Shown piece after piece: positions 1 through 9,888 of a stretch of DNA of 62,018 nucleotides. Every line of letters begins with the position of its first letter. Position 1 is the first letter of the stretch. Under the pieces are notes generated by a model. The model ran no database searches. It was not told where the DNA came from and saw nothing but the letters and a program-made list of their open reading frames with translations. Source of the stretch: an uncultured Clostridia bacterium (GTDB lineage: Bacteria > Bacillota > Clostridia > TANB77 > CAG-508). The stretch covers positions 1 through 62,018 of the forward strand of contig CARFUA010000004.1 of assembly GCA_948976265.1 (NCBI GenBank). Reading direction: 5' to 3'. A program made the position numbers and the translations under genes.

Positions 1-767
1 TCCAGGTGAGAATTGCTCATTCGCATAATATTGGATTTCAGTCGAAAAATAAATTGAAAATTATAATTGGAAATTTCTTTAAAAAACCACTTAAAAAATA
101 TGCGACACATTATTTTGCTTGCTCAAAGTTGGCAGGAAAGTGGCTTTTTGGAGAAGAGGATATAAAAATTATTCACAATGCGGTGGATTATGAAAAATTT
201 AAGTTTGACCAAGTGAGACGTAATGCATTGAGGAAAGAACTTGGAATCGAAGATTGTTTAGTGATTGGAAATGTCGGACGATTTACGAATCAGAAAAATC
301 ATACTTTTTTGATTGATATTTTTCAGGAAATTCATAAAAAAAATAAAAAGGCTGTATTAATGCTGGTTGGAATTGGCGAAAAGGAAAATGAGATACGTGA
401 TAAAGTGAAAAACTTAAACTTAGAAGAAAATGTTAAATTTATGGGATTTTGTAATAATACGAACGAATTGATGTGGTGTATGGATGTTTTTTTACTGCCA
501 AGTTTGTATGAAGGTTTGCCAGTGGTTGGCGTAGAGGCGCAATGTACGGGACTTCCTTGTTTTATGTCAAAAGATGTGATTACAGATGAGGTGAAAATTG
601 CAGAAAATGTTGCATTTATTTCATTAGAAAAAAGTGCAGAAGAATGGGCAGAGATTGTTTTGAGTAGTGATTTGAGTAGAAGAGATACTTATCAAGAATT
701 GAAAAATGCAGGATATTTTATGGAACAGACGGTAGAAGAGTTGGAGAGATTTTATAGAGAGGTTTGA
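1..767 (+). CDS. GT4-family glycosyltransferase, 5' end outside window
   Basis: The C-terminal two thirds of a GT-B fold retaining glycosyltransferase that would add a sugar to a lipid-linked surface glycan on the cytoplasmic face of the membrane. The visible part starts in the middle of the acceptor domain (the motif IAHSHN, matching VIHSHS near residue 115 of the paralogue at 4287), so about 110 residues lie upstream of the window. The donor-binding domain follows, with the GNVGRFTNQKNH strand and the acidic motif LYEGLPVVGVEAQ. The same KWLFG and EEW-like C-terminal motifs occur in the gene at 4287, so the two are paralogues. The stop overlaps the TTG start of the next gene by four bases, which indicates translational coupling in one operon. 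Donor and acceptor cannot be told from the sequence. Confidence 0.85.
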   Translation, partial: QVRIAHSHNIGFQSKNKLKIIIGNFFKKPLKKYATHYFACSKLAGKWLFGEEDIKIIHNAVDYEKFKFDQVRRNALRKELGIEDCLVIGNVGRFTNQKNHTFLIDIFQEIHKKNKKAVLMLVGIGEKENEIRDKVKNLNLEENVKFMGFCNNTNELMWCMDVFLLPSLYEGLPVVGVEAQCTGLPCFMSKDVITDEVKIAENVAFISLEKSAEEWAEIVLSSDLSRRDTYQELKNAGYFMEQTVEELERFYREV

Positions 768-2203
768 AAAAAGTGAGAAGTAAGAAATGTAGTATGGTTA
801 TGTTATTCTTAATCGCGTGTGTGTTTGTGGTAGCTAATTCGATGGGAATTATACGAGGTTATAACAATGATGATTGTATGATATTTAATACAATCGGAAA
901 ATTTTGGGAAGAAGGAAAAGTACCGTATATTGATTTGTTTGACCATAAAGGACCACTGATTTTCTTTATTAACATGCTTAGTTGGAAGTTTTTTCATTGT
1001 GAACAGGGAACATTATTTTTTCAGATTTTTTCTATTTTTATAATGCTGATTTTTTTATTTAAGATTGCTAAATTAGAAGTGAAAAGTAATTGGAAATGTT
1101 TGTTTTTTACAGTAATAACGCTATTATTTTTAGGATTAATTTATTCTGGAGGAAATATGACGGAGGAATATTGTTTACCTTTTATAACTGCTTCGTTATA
1201 TTTTACCTTGGTTTACTTGAAAAAATATGTGGATGATAAAGTGACAAAACACAGTATAAAGTATGCTTTTGTGTATGGAATTTCTTTTGCAGTGTGTTTT
1301 CTAACAAGAGTTACGAATGCTGTTGGAATATGTGTAGGAATACTTTTAATTTTAATCATTTTGATAAAAGAAAAAGAGGGAAAAAATATTTTCGAAAATG
1401 CGCTTGGTTTTTTGATAGGATTTTTGGCAATATTTGTTCCATTTGCTGTATATTTTGCTAAGAAAAATGCTTTTTATGAAATGTTGGAAGGGACTATTTT
1501 ATTTAATCTTAAATATGCCACCAATTCGGCTAGCTGGTTGCAAGGGGAAGTTTCGATGTATACAGTAAGGTTGTATTTACAGCATTTTTTTCCAAGTTAT
1601 ATGATTTTTATAGTTGGATTGCTTAAATTTAAAAAGGAAAAAAATGCGATTGGGATTTTTTATATCTTGTTAGGAATTTTTGAAACGATTTTATTTATGA
1701 CAGGAAGATTATTGCAACATTATGCGATGATTTGTTTACCAAATCTTTTGCTAATTGTGCTGGAATTGGAAAAAAGCAAAATATCGAAAAATTATAAAGT
1801 AGTAGTGTATAGTTTCATGATAATTGGTTGTTTAGGAATATCCATAAAGCGTTATATAAAAAGGATAGTACCAGATCACAGTGCTTATGAAAGTTTGATG
1901 GTTCAGATACCAGAGACGGAAAAAGAAAGTTTTATAGCAGTAGATGTATCGTTTAGGGCAATTTATGAAAGGTATGATGTGTGTCCGTATTATAAATATT
2001 TTGTGTTGCAGGATTTTCAAGCTAGTAATTCTGAGAAGTTGTATCAGCAAATGTATGATACGTTTTTGAATGGACATGTGAAATGGATTTTGTTTGGTGG
2101 TAATTTGGAAGAAAGTTTCATGAAAACCATTGTAAAAGAACGATATGATGTTGTTGCTCAAGAAGAATCCATTGGTATTACTTTGTATAGAATGAAAGAT
2201 TAA
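764..2203 (+). CDS. GT-C / GT39-like integral membrane glycosyltransferase
   Basis: A polytopic membrane protein of 479 residues with roughly ten or more hydrophobic helices. The first extracytoplasmic loop carries two acidic residues (YNNDDC) and the motif DHKGPLIFFIN around residues 60-72, typical of the ArnT/PMT-like GT39 and related GT-C enzymes that use polyprenyl-phosphate sugars on the outer face of the membrane. A soluble C-terminal part of about 100 residues follows the last helix. The TTG start overlaps the previous stop, so it is cotranslated in the glycan operon. It probably adds a side-chain sugar to an exported glycan or protein. The family call is good; the substrate is unknown. 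Confidence 0.75.
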   Translation: MKKVRSKKCSMVMLFLIACVFVVANSMGIIRGYNNDDCMIFNTIGKFWEEGKVPYIDLFDHKGPLIFFINMLSWKFFHCEQGTLFFQIFSIFIMLIFLFKIAKLEVKSNWKCLFFTVITLLFLGLIYSGGNMTEEYCLPFITASLYFTLVYLKKYVDDKVTKHSIKYAFVYGISFAVCFLTRVTNAVGICVGILLILIILIKEKEGKNIFENALGFLIGFLAIFVPFAVYFAKKNAFYEMLEGTILFNLKYATNSASWLQGEVSMYTVRLYLQHFFPSYMIFIVGLLKFKKEKNAIGIFYILLGIFETILFMTGRLLQHYAMICLPNLLLIVLELEKSKISKNYKVVVYSFMIIGCLGISIKRYIKRIVPDHSAYESLMVQIPETEKESFIAVDVSFRAIYERYDVCPYYKYFVLQDFQASNSEKLYQQMYDTFLNGHVKWILFGGNLEESFMKTIVKERYDVVAQEESIGITLYRMKD

Positions 2204-2219
2204 GAAGGAAGGAGAACAT

Positions 2220-3359
2220 ATGAAAAAAATAATCTTGAGATTAACTCGATTTTTGCTAAAATTAATCCTACCAATCTTTCCATTTGCTTCACTTTCAATT
2301 GATACAAAAGTGGCTGAAAAAGAGATTGGAGAAAACTATAAAAAGAAAGAATGGAAGAAGGTTCGAGAGAGTCAAAATCAGGTAATAGAGGAAAGTTTGG
2401 ATTTGAGTATTATTATTCCTGTGTATAATTCAGAAAAGTTGCTTCAAGGTTGTTTGGATTCGGTGATGAGACAAAAAACGAAGTTCCGATTTGAAGTAAT
2501 TGTTGTAAATGATGGTTCGACAGATGGTTCGTTGGAAATTTTGAAACGATATGCGAATGTGATTAGAATTGATAAAAAGAATGAAGGTGTTGCTGTTGCA
2601 AGGAATGTGGGACTGGATTGTGCGAAAGGAAAGTATGTTGCTTTTGTGGATAGTGATGATCAAGTAGCAGAAGATTATGTGGAAAAATTGCTTTTTCGAG
2701 CTTATCAAAAAAATGCGGATATTGTAAAATGTAATTTTACAGAATATTCGATTGCCAAAAATAGTGTTGTGAAATATGAAAGACATCCAGATGTGAGTAT
2801 TGCTGGTGAGTTGGGAGAAAGAATTGTAGAATTTAAAGGATTTGTTTGGGGTGGAATTTTCAAGCGTGATTTGTGGAAAGAGGTTCGTTTTTTGCCACAA
2901 TATTGGTATGAAGATATGATTGTTCGTTTGATTGTGTTTCGAAAATGCAGGCAATTTGAGTATATAAATGAGGATTTGTATTGTTATCAAAATCATACAG
3001 GGAATATTTCGAAAGCGATTTCTAGGACAGAAAATATTCGTTGTTTGGATCATTTGTTTTTGGTGAAGGAATTGCTTGAGATGGCTGAAAATTTAGGATT
3101 GGAAAAAGATGTTGCATTGTATAAAGTGTTACTGCAAGAATTGGGACCGATTTTATGGCTTAGAACAAGGGATTTAAGTGAGGAGAATAGAAAATATGCT
3201 TTTGTGATAGGGTGTGAAATGATGCAAGAATGCAAAGTAGAATGTCATTTGAATTGGGAAGAGAAATTTTTAGAGAAGGCTTTTGCCACGAAAAAGTATT
3301 TGCTTTGGAAAGGAATTAGTATTGATATGATGTTGGGGGTAAAAATTGGGAATGAGTAA
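2220..3359 (+). CDS. GT2-family glycosyltransferase
   Basis: A GT-A fold inverting glycosyltransferase of 379 residues. An N-terminal hydrophobic and basic stretch of about 60 residues, possibly membrane-associating, precedes the catalytic domain that begins at SIIIPVYNSEKLL. The nucleotide-binding VNDGSTDGS motif, the NEGVAVARNVGL motif and the metal-binding DSDD motif are in order, and a WYEDM motif further on fits the catalytic base region. A good AGGAGG-like site (aaggaaggagaac) sits just before the ATG. The gene ends 8 bases inside the next one. Its NEGVAVARN segment shows the intact form of the motif that is broken by CGG in the GT2 gene at 9878. Confidence 0.9.
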   Translation: MKKIILRLTRFLLKLILPIFPFASLSIDTKVAEKEIGENYKKKEWKKVRESQNQVIEESLDLSIIIPVYNSEKLLQGCLDSVMRQKTKFRFEVIVVNDGSTDGSLEILKRYANVIRIDKKNEGVAVARNVGLDCAKGKYVAFVDSDDQVAEDYVEKLLFRAYQKNADIVKCNFTEYSIAKNSVVKYERHPDVSIAGELGERIVEFKGFVWGGIFKRDLWKEVRFLPQYWYEDMIVRLIVFRKCRQFEYINEDLYCYQNHTGNISKAISRTENIRCLDHLFLVKELLEMAENLGLEKDVALYKVLLQELGPILWLRTRDLSEENRKYAFVIGCEMMQECKVECHLNWEEKFLEKAFATKKYLLWKGISIDMMLGVKIGNE

Positions 3360-4278
3360 AGATAAGGTTTTGATTATGATGTCTACTTATAATGGAGAAA
3401 AATATTTGGCGGAACAGTTGGAAAGCTGTTTGCAACAGAAAGATGTTGCGGTAGATATTTTAGTGCGTGATGATGGCTCAAAAGATGGTACCGTTTCTCT
3501 GTTAGAAAAGTATTGTCAAAAGTATGAAAATGTTCGATATTATGTTGGTGATAATTGTGGTGTTGCAAAAAGTTTTTTGAATTTGGTGGAGCGAGCAGAG
3601 GATTCTTATGATTATTATGCATTTTGTGACCAAGATGATGTGTGGGATGCTGATAAAATGAAGGTTGCAGTGGATTTTTTGAAGCAGGTATCAGATAAAA
3701 ATTTGCCAGGTATGTATTATTGTGGGGTTGAAATGGTGGATAAGCATTTACATCCGATTGGAGAAAATTTCAAACCAGAGGAATGTACACAGAATTTGAA
3801 AAAAACATTGCATACATTTGGCGTGATAAAAGGATGTACGATGGTGATAAATGTACCATTGATGCAGGAAATAAAAAAGAATCAACCAAGTGTTTTAAAA
3901 ATGCATGATGATTGGATTCATAAAGTTTGTTTGAGTTTGCAAGGAAGCGTCATAGGTGATTCGAAATGTCATATGAAATATCGAATGCATGAGGATAATG
4001 TGACAGGGAGTCGAAAAGTAGGAAAACGCTTTAGAAAGTTGCTACATATAATATTTTCCGAAGATAAATGTGTTTATTCTAAGATGGCGAAAGAATTGAT
4101 AGAGATGTATGGAGAAAGATTAAGTGAGAAGGATTTTGAAGCGTTGAACAGAATTTCCAATTATAAAAAGAATTGGAAGAATAGATGGGGGTTGTTGAAA
4201 GAGGATTGTAGTAAAGTGTATTTAATGAAACGTGAGTTTTGGAATCTAAAATTTAGAATAATGATAGGGATTTTTTAG
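3352..4278 (+). CDS. GT2-family glycosyltransferase, rhamnosyltransferase-like
   Basis: A GT-A glycosyltransferase of 308 residues. It opens directly with the catalytic domain (VLIMMSTYNGEKYLAEQLES), then RDDGSKDGT and the metal-binding DQDD. The DQDDVW form and the late MHDDW motif are typical of rhamnosyl/galactosyl GT2 enzymes of capsule and O-antigen loci. A TTG codon at 3346 could also start the frame, but ATG 3352 is better spaced from the GGGGG run at 3335-3339. It overlaps the preceding stop by 8 bases. Its exact sugar and linkage are not readable from the sequence. Confidence 0.88.
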   Translation: MSKDKVLIMMSTYNGEKYLAEQLESCLQQKDVAVDILVRDDGSKDGTVSLLEKYCQKYENVRYYVGDNCGVAKSFLNLVERAEDSYDYYAFCDQDDVWDADKMKVAVDFLKQVSDKNLPGMYYCGVEMVDKHLHPIGENFKPEECTQNLKKTLHTFGVIKGCTMVINVPLMQEIKKNQPSVLKMHDDWIHKVCLSLQGSVIGDSKCHMKYRMHEDNVTGSRKVGKRFRKLLHIIFSEDKCVYSKMAKELIEMYGERLSEKDFEALNRISNYKKNWKNRWGLLKEDCSKVYLMKREFWNLKFRIMIGIF

Positions 4279-4286
4279 GAGTGATT

Positions 4287-5378
4287 ATGGAAAAAAAGAA
4301 AATTCTGTATGTTGGTTATTCTTCCAATATGGGAGGCATTGAAAGTTTTTTGATGAATGTTTGTCAAAAGTTGGATCAGGAAGAGTTTGAGATTAATATT
4401 TTAATTTTTAAAGGAAAGAAAGTTTGCAATCAGGACGAATTGGAAAAATGGGGTGTACGCTTTTTGGAGATAACGAATCGAAAAGAAAATTATGTGCAGT
4501 ATTTGAAGGATTTAAAGAAGGTCTATGTGGAACATGATTTTGATATTATTCATTTTAATATTATGAATTTTAGCTTATTTGAACGAATTATATTGGCAAA
4601 TCGCTATTCGGATGCTCGTTTGGTGATACATTCTCATTCTGCTAGTATTAATCAGGTTTATAGAAGGACGAGAATGTTGGATAAAGTGGGACGTTTTTTG
4701 TGTAGAAATATTGTGTATGAAAAAATAGCTTGTGGACAAGAGGCGGGAAAATGGCTTTTTGGAAAAAAGGATTTTTTGATATTGAATAATGGAATTGATG
4801 TGGAAGCGTTTCGATTTAATGCAGAAAATCGAGAGGAAATTAGAAGTCAGCTTGGAATAAAAGAGAAGGATACGGTAATTGGGTTGATTGCTCGATTGGA
4901 AGAACAAAAAAATCATCGTTTTTTGTTGGATGTGTTTAAGGAATATCAGAAGTTGGATGGGAATAGTAAATTATTGCTGGTAGGAGAAGGTTCGTTGAAA
5001 AGTGAATTAGAGGAAAAAGTAAATGTGTTAGGAATGCAGGATAAGGTTTTCTTTTTGGGAAGACGTGATGATACGAATAAAATTTATTCAGCGATGGATA
5101 TTTTCTTGATGCCTTCTTGGTTCGAGGGATTTAGTATTGCTCTTGTGGAAGCACAAGTGAATGGGTTGAAATGTTATACGAGTACTAAGGTGGCGGAGGA
5201 ATCGAATATTACGGGGAATGTTGAATTTTTGTCATTGGAGGAAAGTGCTCAAAATTGGGCAAGAAGGATTTTTGAGGCAAGACAGGAAAGAGATGAAATG
5301 GCAGTTGAAAAGGTGCCAGATAGATTTCGAGTGGAAGAAACGGTGCGTGTTTTGCGTAAAATTTATAAGGAGAAATAA
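4287..5378 (+). CDS. GT4-family glycosyltransferase
   Basis: A full-length GT-B glycosyltransferase of 363 residues. The N-terminal domain shows the GGIESFLMNV motif that binds the acceptor side and the HSHS loop; the donor domain has IARLEEQKNH and the E-x7-E type motif WFEGFSIALVEAQ. The start is taken as ATG 4287 because the AGGAG at 4277-4281 is placed correctly for it; a GTG at 4281 lies inside that site. It is closely related to the truncated gene at the window start, so the locus contains at least two copies of this enzyme type. It would act on a lipid-linked glycan intermediate in the cytoplasm. Confidence 0.9.
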   Translation: MEKKKILYVGYSSNMGGIESFLMNVCQKLDQEEFEINILIFKGKKVCNQDELEKWGVRFLEITNRKENYVQYLKDLKKVYVEHDFDIIHFNIMNFSLFERIILANRYSDARLVIHSHSASINQVYRRTRMLDKVGRFLCRNIVYEKIACGQEAGKWLFGKKDFLILNNGIDVEAFRFNAENREEIRSQLGIKEKDTVIGLIARLEEQKNHRFLLDVFKEYQKLDGNSKLLLVGEGSLKSELEEKVNVLGMQDKVFFLGRRDDTNKIYSAMDIFLMPSWFEGFSIALVEAQVNGLKCYTSTKVAEESNITGNVEFLSLEESAQNWARRIFEARQERDEMAVEKVPDRFRVEETVRVLRKIYKEK

Positions 5379-6581
5379 ATGAAAAAAAAGATTTTGTTTG
5401 TGATGGAATCACTAAGAATTGGTGGTGCAGAAAAAAGTTTGTTGACAATTTTGTCGATGCTGGATTACGGCAAATATGATGTTGATTTGTTTTTGTTTAA
5501 GCATGAGGGAGAATTTATGGAGTTTTTGCCGAAAGAGGTGAATCTTTTAAGGGAGTCAGAAAATTATAAGATTTTTAATCGAAGCAGAAAATTGGCGCCA
5601 GTGAGATTTTTGAAAAGATTAGATTTGACACGATTTTTTCATAGTTCGATGTATTTATTGAAATGTTTGTACTATAAAATGATGGGAAGGTTTTATGTTG
5701 GTTGGGAAGATGTACAAGTTATGTTTGACAAGTTGGAGAAAAAATATGATGTTTCGATTGCATTTTTGGAACGAAAGACGATTTATTTTAATGTAGATAA
5801 AGTGGTGGCTAAAAATAAAATTGGTTTTATTCATAATGATTATAGTATTTATGAGTATGATGATAAAGCCGATAGAAAGTATTTTGGTCAGTATGGAAAA
5901 ATTGCTACGGTGTCAGAACATTGTAAAAGTGTATTGGAAGCAATTTTTCCAGAATATAAAGAAAAGTTTTTGGTAATTAAAAATATGGTTTCAAAAAGAA
6001 TGATTCAACAAATGGTAGAGGATGCATTAGAATTTGAACCAAAACAGGAAATGACAATTGTGACTGTGGCAAGATTGGTGAAACAAAAAGGCATAGATGA
6101 GGCGATAGAAGTTTGCAAAATGCTGATAGAGCATTCGTATCAGGTGAAATGGTATGTGATTGGTGCAGGAGCAGAAGAGGAAAATTTGAAGAAAAAAATT
6201 GCAAATTATGGTTTACAAGAAAAATTTATTTTGGTGGGCGCACAGAAAAATCCGTATCAATGGATGAAATATGGTGATATATATGTTCAACCTTCGCGAT
6301 TTGAAGGATTTGGGATAACGGTTTGTGAAGCTAAGGCATTGGGAAAACCGATGGTTGTGAGTGATATTCCAGAGTTTAGAGAGCAAATTTTAGATGGAGT
6401 CAATGGGTTTGTTGCAAAAAATAAGGAAATGATGTATCATAAAATAGTAGAATTGTTGGAGAATAAAAATGGCGTAAGAGAACGATTTAGCCAAGAATTA
6501 GAGAAGGATGAAAATATTGAAAATAAAGGCGAATTAGAAAAGTTGTATGGAATTTTGGAAGAAAAAATAATAGAAGATTAG
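5379..6581 (+). CDS. GT4-family glycosyltransferase
   Basis: A GT-B glycosyltransferase of 400 residues. MESLRIGGAEKSLL at the N terminus is the glycine-rich acceptor-domain loop, and VARLVKQKGID plus the acidic motif RFEGFGITVCEAKALG mark the donor domain. The ATG follows the preceding stop immediately, and the next gene begins 9 bases downstream, so it is in the same transcript. The GGAEKSLL form is common in enzymes of capsular and teichuronic-type glycan loci. The sugar is unknown. Confidence 0.9.
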   Translation: MKKKILFVMESLRIGGAEKSLLTILSMLDYGKYDVDLFLFKHEGEFMEFLPKEVNLLRESENYKIFNRSRKLAPVRFLKRLDLTRFFHSSMYLLKCLYYKMMGRFYVGWEDVQVMFDKLEKKYDVSIAFLERKTIYFNVDKVVAKNKIGFIHNDYSIYEYDDKADRKYFGQYGKIATVSEHCKSVLEAIFPEYKEKFLVIKNMVSKRMIQQMVEDALEFEPKQEMTIVTVARLVKQKGIDEAIEVCKMLIEHSYQVKWYVIGAGAEEENLKKKIANYGLQEKFILVGAQKNPYQWMKYGDIYVQPSRFEGFGITVCEAKALGKPMVVSDIPEFREQILDGVNGFVAKNKEMMYHKIVELLENKNGVRERFSQELEKDENIENKGELEKLYGILEEKIIED

Positions 6582-6590
6582 GAGAATTGA

Positions 6591-7751
6591 ATGAAAAAAA
6601 TTGCAATGATATTGGTTCCATTACAAGTTTGTCCAGGAGAAAGTTCATTGTCAGCTTTGTTGATGAATTTGTTGGAAGAAAATGAAAAACAGAAAAAAGT
6701 GAATATGATGATTTTTTCAAAATATAGTGATGAGGCGGAAAGGGAGAGTAAAAAATATCCTAATACGAAATTTACTTATATAAAATTGGGGAAATTGGAT
6801 AAGGTAATGATTTTTTTGTATAGGGCAATCAAAAAAATTTTTAAGAAGAAAATCTTTTTTCTGGATCGCTATTATTATAAATGTTATAAAATTTGTCAAA
6901 AAGAAAAGTTTGATAAAATAATAGCAGAGGCTGGAGCATATCAATCTTATGAAGCGTATGCGGAGAGATTGGGAAGAGATAAAATGGTGTTACATTTGCA
7001 TCAAGATAATTATGAGAAAAAGCATGAAAAAATTTTTTCTACGGTGATATGTGTGAGTGAATTTCTAAAAAGAAAAGTGGAAGCAGTGTCACAAGGTAGA
7101 TTGCTAGTTAATGTATTGAAAAATGGGATTAATCTTGAAAAGTTTAAAAGAAAAGTTTCTGCAGAACAAGTACAAAGGTTAAGAGATGAAATGAAATTAA
7201 GGGCTGAGGATTATGTTGTGATATTTTGTGGAAGGTTGTTTGAAGGAAAAGGCGTTTTGGAACTGATAAGAAGTTTTAAGAGTTTGCCAGATTGTCTGAA
7301 ACTATTAATTATTGGTACTTTTGACGACTTAAATGGTGAATTTGCTAAAGATTTTCAATCAGAAGTTGGACAGTTGGAAGATAAAGTAAGAGTTATAGGT
7401 TATGTGAATTATAATGAAATCTATCAATATTATGCGCTTGCTGATTTACAAGTGATTCCTTCTAAATGGGAAGAGGCAGCGGGATTGGTTGCGATTGAAG
7501 GAATGGTAAGAGGAGTACCAATTATTGCGACGAAGGCTGGTGGAATGGTAGAATATATTGATGATGCATGTGCATTGATAATTGAAAAGGATAACCAGTT
7601 GGAGAAAAACATAGCAGATGCTATTTTACAGTTATACCAAGATAAAGAAAGATGCAAAAAAATGAGTGAACAGGGAATGCAAAGAGCAGAGCTATTTTCC
7701 AAGGAGAAGTATTATGATGATTTTGTGGCATTGGTGGAAAGTTGGGAGTGA
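6591..7751 (+). CDS. GT4-family glycosyltransferase, first copy of a duplicated GT4-GT2 module
   Basis: A GT-B glycosyltransferase of 386 residues. The N terminus begins MKKIAMILVPLQVCPGE, and the donor domain has FCGRLFEGKGVLELIRSF and WEEAAGLVAIEGMVRGVP. The gene at 8710 repeats almost the same architecture and many of the same words (ILVP, CP, LHLH, FCGRL, IATKAGGMVEYI), and each of the two is followed by a similar GT2 gene. The pair therefore looks like a tandem duplication. The following GT2 gene starts within a few bases of the stop. Confidence 0.9.
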   Translation: MKKIAMILVPLQVCPGESSLSALLMNLLEENEKQKKVNMMIFSKYSDEAERESKKYPNTKFTYIKLGKLDKVMIFLYRAIKKIFKKKIFFLDRYYYKCYKICQKEKFDKIIAEAGAYQSYEAYAERLGRDKMVLHLHQDNYEKKHEKIFSTVICVSEFLKRKVEAVSQGRLLVNVLKNGINLEKFKRKVSAEQVQRLRDEMKLRAEDYVVIFCGRLFEGKGVLELIRSFKSLPDCLKLLIIGTFDDLNGEFAKDFQSEVGQLEDKVRVIGYVNYNEIYQYYALADLQVIPSKWEEAAGLVAIEGMVRGVPIIATKAGGMVEYIDDACALIIEKDNQLEKNIADAILQLYQDKERCKKMSEQGMQRAELFSKEKYYDDFVALVESWE

Positions 7752-7756
7752 GTGTT

Positions 7757-8689
7757 TTGGAAGAGAAAATTAGTGTAATTGTGCCAGTTTATAATGTAGA
7801 AAAGTATTTGGATAAATGTGTGGAAACCATTGTGAGACAAACGTATAAAAATTTGGAGATTATTTTGGTGGATGATGGTTCAACGGATTTGTCTGGTCAA
7901 TTAGGCGAAAAATGGTGTCAAAAAGATAAGCGAGTCCAAGTGATTCATAAGAAAAATGGTGGATTGAGTGATGCTAGAAATTGTGGAATAAAGAAGGCTA
8001 CGGGAAAATATTTATTTTTTGTAGATAGTGATGATTATTTAGAATTTGATATTATCGAAAATTTATATAAAAGTGCTTTGGAAAATCAGGCGCAAATTGC
8101 AACAGGTGGTTTTATTTATGAAACAGATTCGGAGCAAACGCCATATTATGCGAAGGAAAATTATGTAGCAGATTCAGCAGAAATGTTAAAAAGGATGTTG
8201 ACTGACCAAGATATTAGTTCTGCGATATGGGACAAACTTTATCAAAAAGATTTGTTTGAGGATTTGGAATTTCCTGTGGGAAAGATTCATGAGGATATGG
8301 CGATTTTGTATCGATTATTTGATAAGGCAGAGAGAATTAGTCATATTGACAAAGCGGGATACCATTATGTGCAAAGACAGGGAAGTATTATTTATGGTCA
8401 ATTTAGTGCTGCGAAGTTAAGTATTGTGGAGTTTAAAGAGGATATTCTAAAATTTGTGGAAGGGAAATATCCTAATTTAGTAGAAGAAGCGGAAATATTT
8501 TTTGTACAACAGATGAACAAGTCCATTTTGCAATGTCAGAAAAATGGTTTGCAAACAGAATATCAGTTTTGGAAGAATCGATTAAAAGAGTATATAATAC
8601 GCATTTTGAAAAACTCTAAAATGCGTTGGAAAACGAAAATGAAAAGTATGATGATTTTGAGTGGTATGGGATGTTTTTTGAAAAGATAA
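7757..8689 (+). CDS. GT2-family glycosyltransferase, first copy of duplicated module
   Basis: A GT-A glycosyltransferase of about 310 residues. ISVIVPVYNVEKYLDKCVET opens the catalytic domain, followed by LVDDGSTDLS, KNGGLSDARN and the DSDDYL metal site. TTG 7757 is chosen as start because the GGGAG at 7744-7748 is 8 bases upstream and the protein then begins MEEKISVIVPVYN as in relatives; earlier in-frame TTG and GTG codons lie on top of the ribosome binding site. Its intact KNGGLSDARN motif is a direct reference for the frame break in the related gene at 9878. Confidence 0.88.
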   Translation: MEEKISVIVPVYNVEKYLDKCVETIVRQTYKNLEIILVDDGSTDLSGQLGEKWCQKDKRVQVIHKKNGGLSDARNCGIKKATGKYLFFVDSDDYLEFDIIENLYKSALENQAQIATGGFIYETDSEQTPYYAKENYVADSAEMLKRMLTDQDISSAIWDKLYQKDLFEDLEFPVGKIHEDMAILYRLFDKAERISHIDKAGYHYVQRQGSIIYGQFSAAKLSIVEFKEDILKFVEGKYPNLVEEAEIFFVQQMNKSILQCQKNGLQTEYQFWKNRLKEYIIRILKNSKMRWKTKMKSMMILSGMGCFLKR

Positions 8690-8709
8690 AAGAAAAGGAG
8701 AGAAAATAG

Positions 8710-9888
8710 GTGAAAAAGGTTTATTTAGTATTGGTTCCAATGTTGCCTTGCCCGAGTGTAAAAGGAGGCGCGATTGAAACATTATTGACAAATTTGGCAA
8801 AGGAAAATGAAAAGAATCCAAAGGTGGAGTTACATATTATATCAAAGTATGATAGAAAAGCTGTTAGAGAAAGTAGAAAGTATAAAAATACGGATTTTAT
8901 ATTTATTAAATATGGAATTTTGAATAAAATATGTTTTAAGTTTTATAAAATTTTTAGAAAATTAAAAAAAGATCCGTTGACGTTGACTTATTATTATCAT
9001 ACAGCGCTCAATAAAATTAGCAAGGAAGCGGATTTTATTGTTGCAGAAGGTGGAAATAATGAGATGTTTATTCCGTTTGAGAAACGTTTTGGAAGAGAAA
9101 AATTAGTGTTGCATTTGCATTATGAATTGCAGTCAGATGAAATGTTGAATCGTACGTTTGGAAATTTGATTAGTGTTAGTCAATTTATTGAAAAGAGATA
9201 TGGAGCGGATAAAACGGTTAACACGAAAGTTTTGAAAAATGGAGTGAATATTGATAATCTTAAAAAACGAATCACGAAAACACAAAGAAATTTTTTGAGA
9301 AGTCAGTATCATTTTGATAAAGAAGATTTTGTTGTATTATTTTGTGGAAGATTGATTAAGGAAAAAGGGATTTTGCAATTGATTCGAAGTTTGAAAAGAA
9401 TGAAAGAAAAGAATATTAAATTGTTGGTGGTAGGTTCTGCTAATTTTGGTGAAAAATCTGAAACAGACTTTGAAAAAGAGTTGCGAGAGGAAGCCGAAAA
9501 TTTAAAAAGAAGAGTTATTTTTTCGGGTTATATTCCAAATGAAAAATTAAATGAAATTTATCAAATTGCTGATGTACATCTGATACCTTCGGTTTGGGAA
9601 GATCCAGCTCCATTGGTGGCAATGGAGGGAATGGCGAGTGGTTTGCCAATTATTGCGACAAAATCAGGTGGAATGGTGGAATATATTAATGAGGATTGTG
9701 CTATCATTTTGGAGAAAGAGAAAAATTTAGAAGAAAATTTAAGAAATGCTATTTTAGAATTATATCATGACCCAGAAAGGTGTAAAAGTATGGGAAAAAA
9801 TGGAAGATTGAGGGCAAAACAATTTTCTACTAAACAATATTATAAGGACTTTGTTGAAATCATGGAAGGATTAGGAAATGGAAAGTAA
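8710..9888 (+). CDS. GT4-family glycosyltransferase, second copy of duplicated module
   Basis: A GT-B glycosyltransferase of 392 residues, similar along its whole length to the gene at 6591. The N-terminal loop is CPSVKGGAIETLL, the donor domain has FCGRLIKEKGILQLIRSL, and the acidic motif is WEDPAPLVAMEGMASG. GTG is the start, behind a clear AAAAGGAGAG site. The stop overlaps the next start by 11 bases. In the 6591 copy the glycine pair of the acceptor loop has become GESS, so the copies may have different acceptors. Confidence 0.9.
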   Translation: MKKVYLVLVPMLPCPSVKGGAIETLLTNLAKENEKNPKVELHIISKYDRKAVRESRKYKNTDFIFIKYGILNKICFKFYKIFRKLKKDPLTLTYYYHTALNKISKEADFIVAEGGNNEMFIPFEKRFGREKLVLHLHYELQSDEMLNRTFGNLISVSQFIEKRYGADKTVNTKVLKNGVNIDNLKKRITKTQRNFLRSQYHFDKEDFVVLFCGRLIKEKGILQLIRSLKRMKEKNIKLLVVGSANFGEKSETDFEKELREEAENLKRRVIFSGYIPNEKLNEIYQIADVHLIPSVWEDPAPLVAMEGMASGLPIIATKSGGMVEYINEDCAIILEKEKNLEENLRNAILELYHDPERCKSMGKNGRLRAKQFSTKQYYKDFVEIMEGLGNGK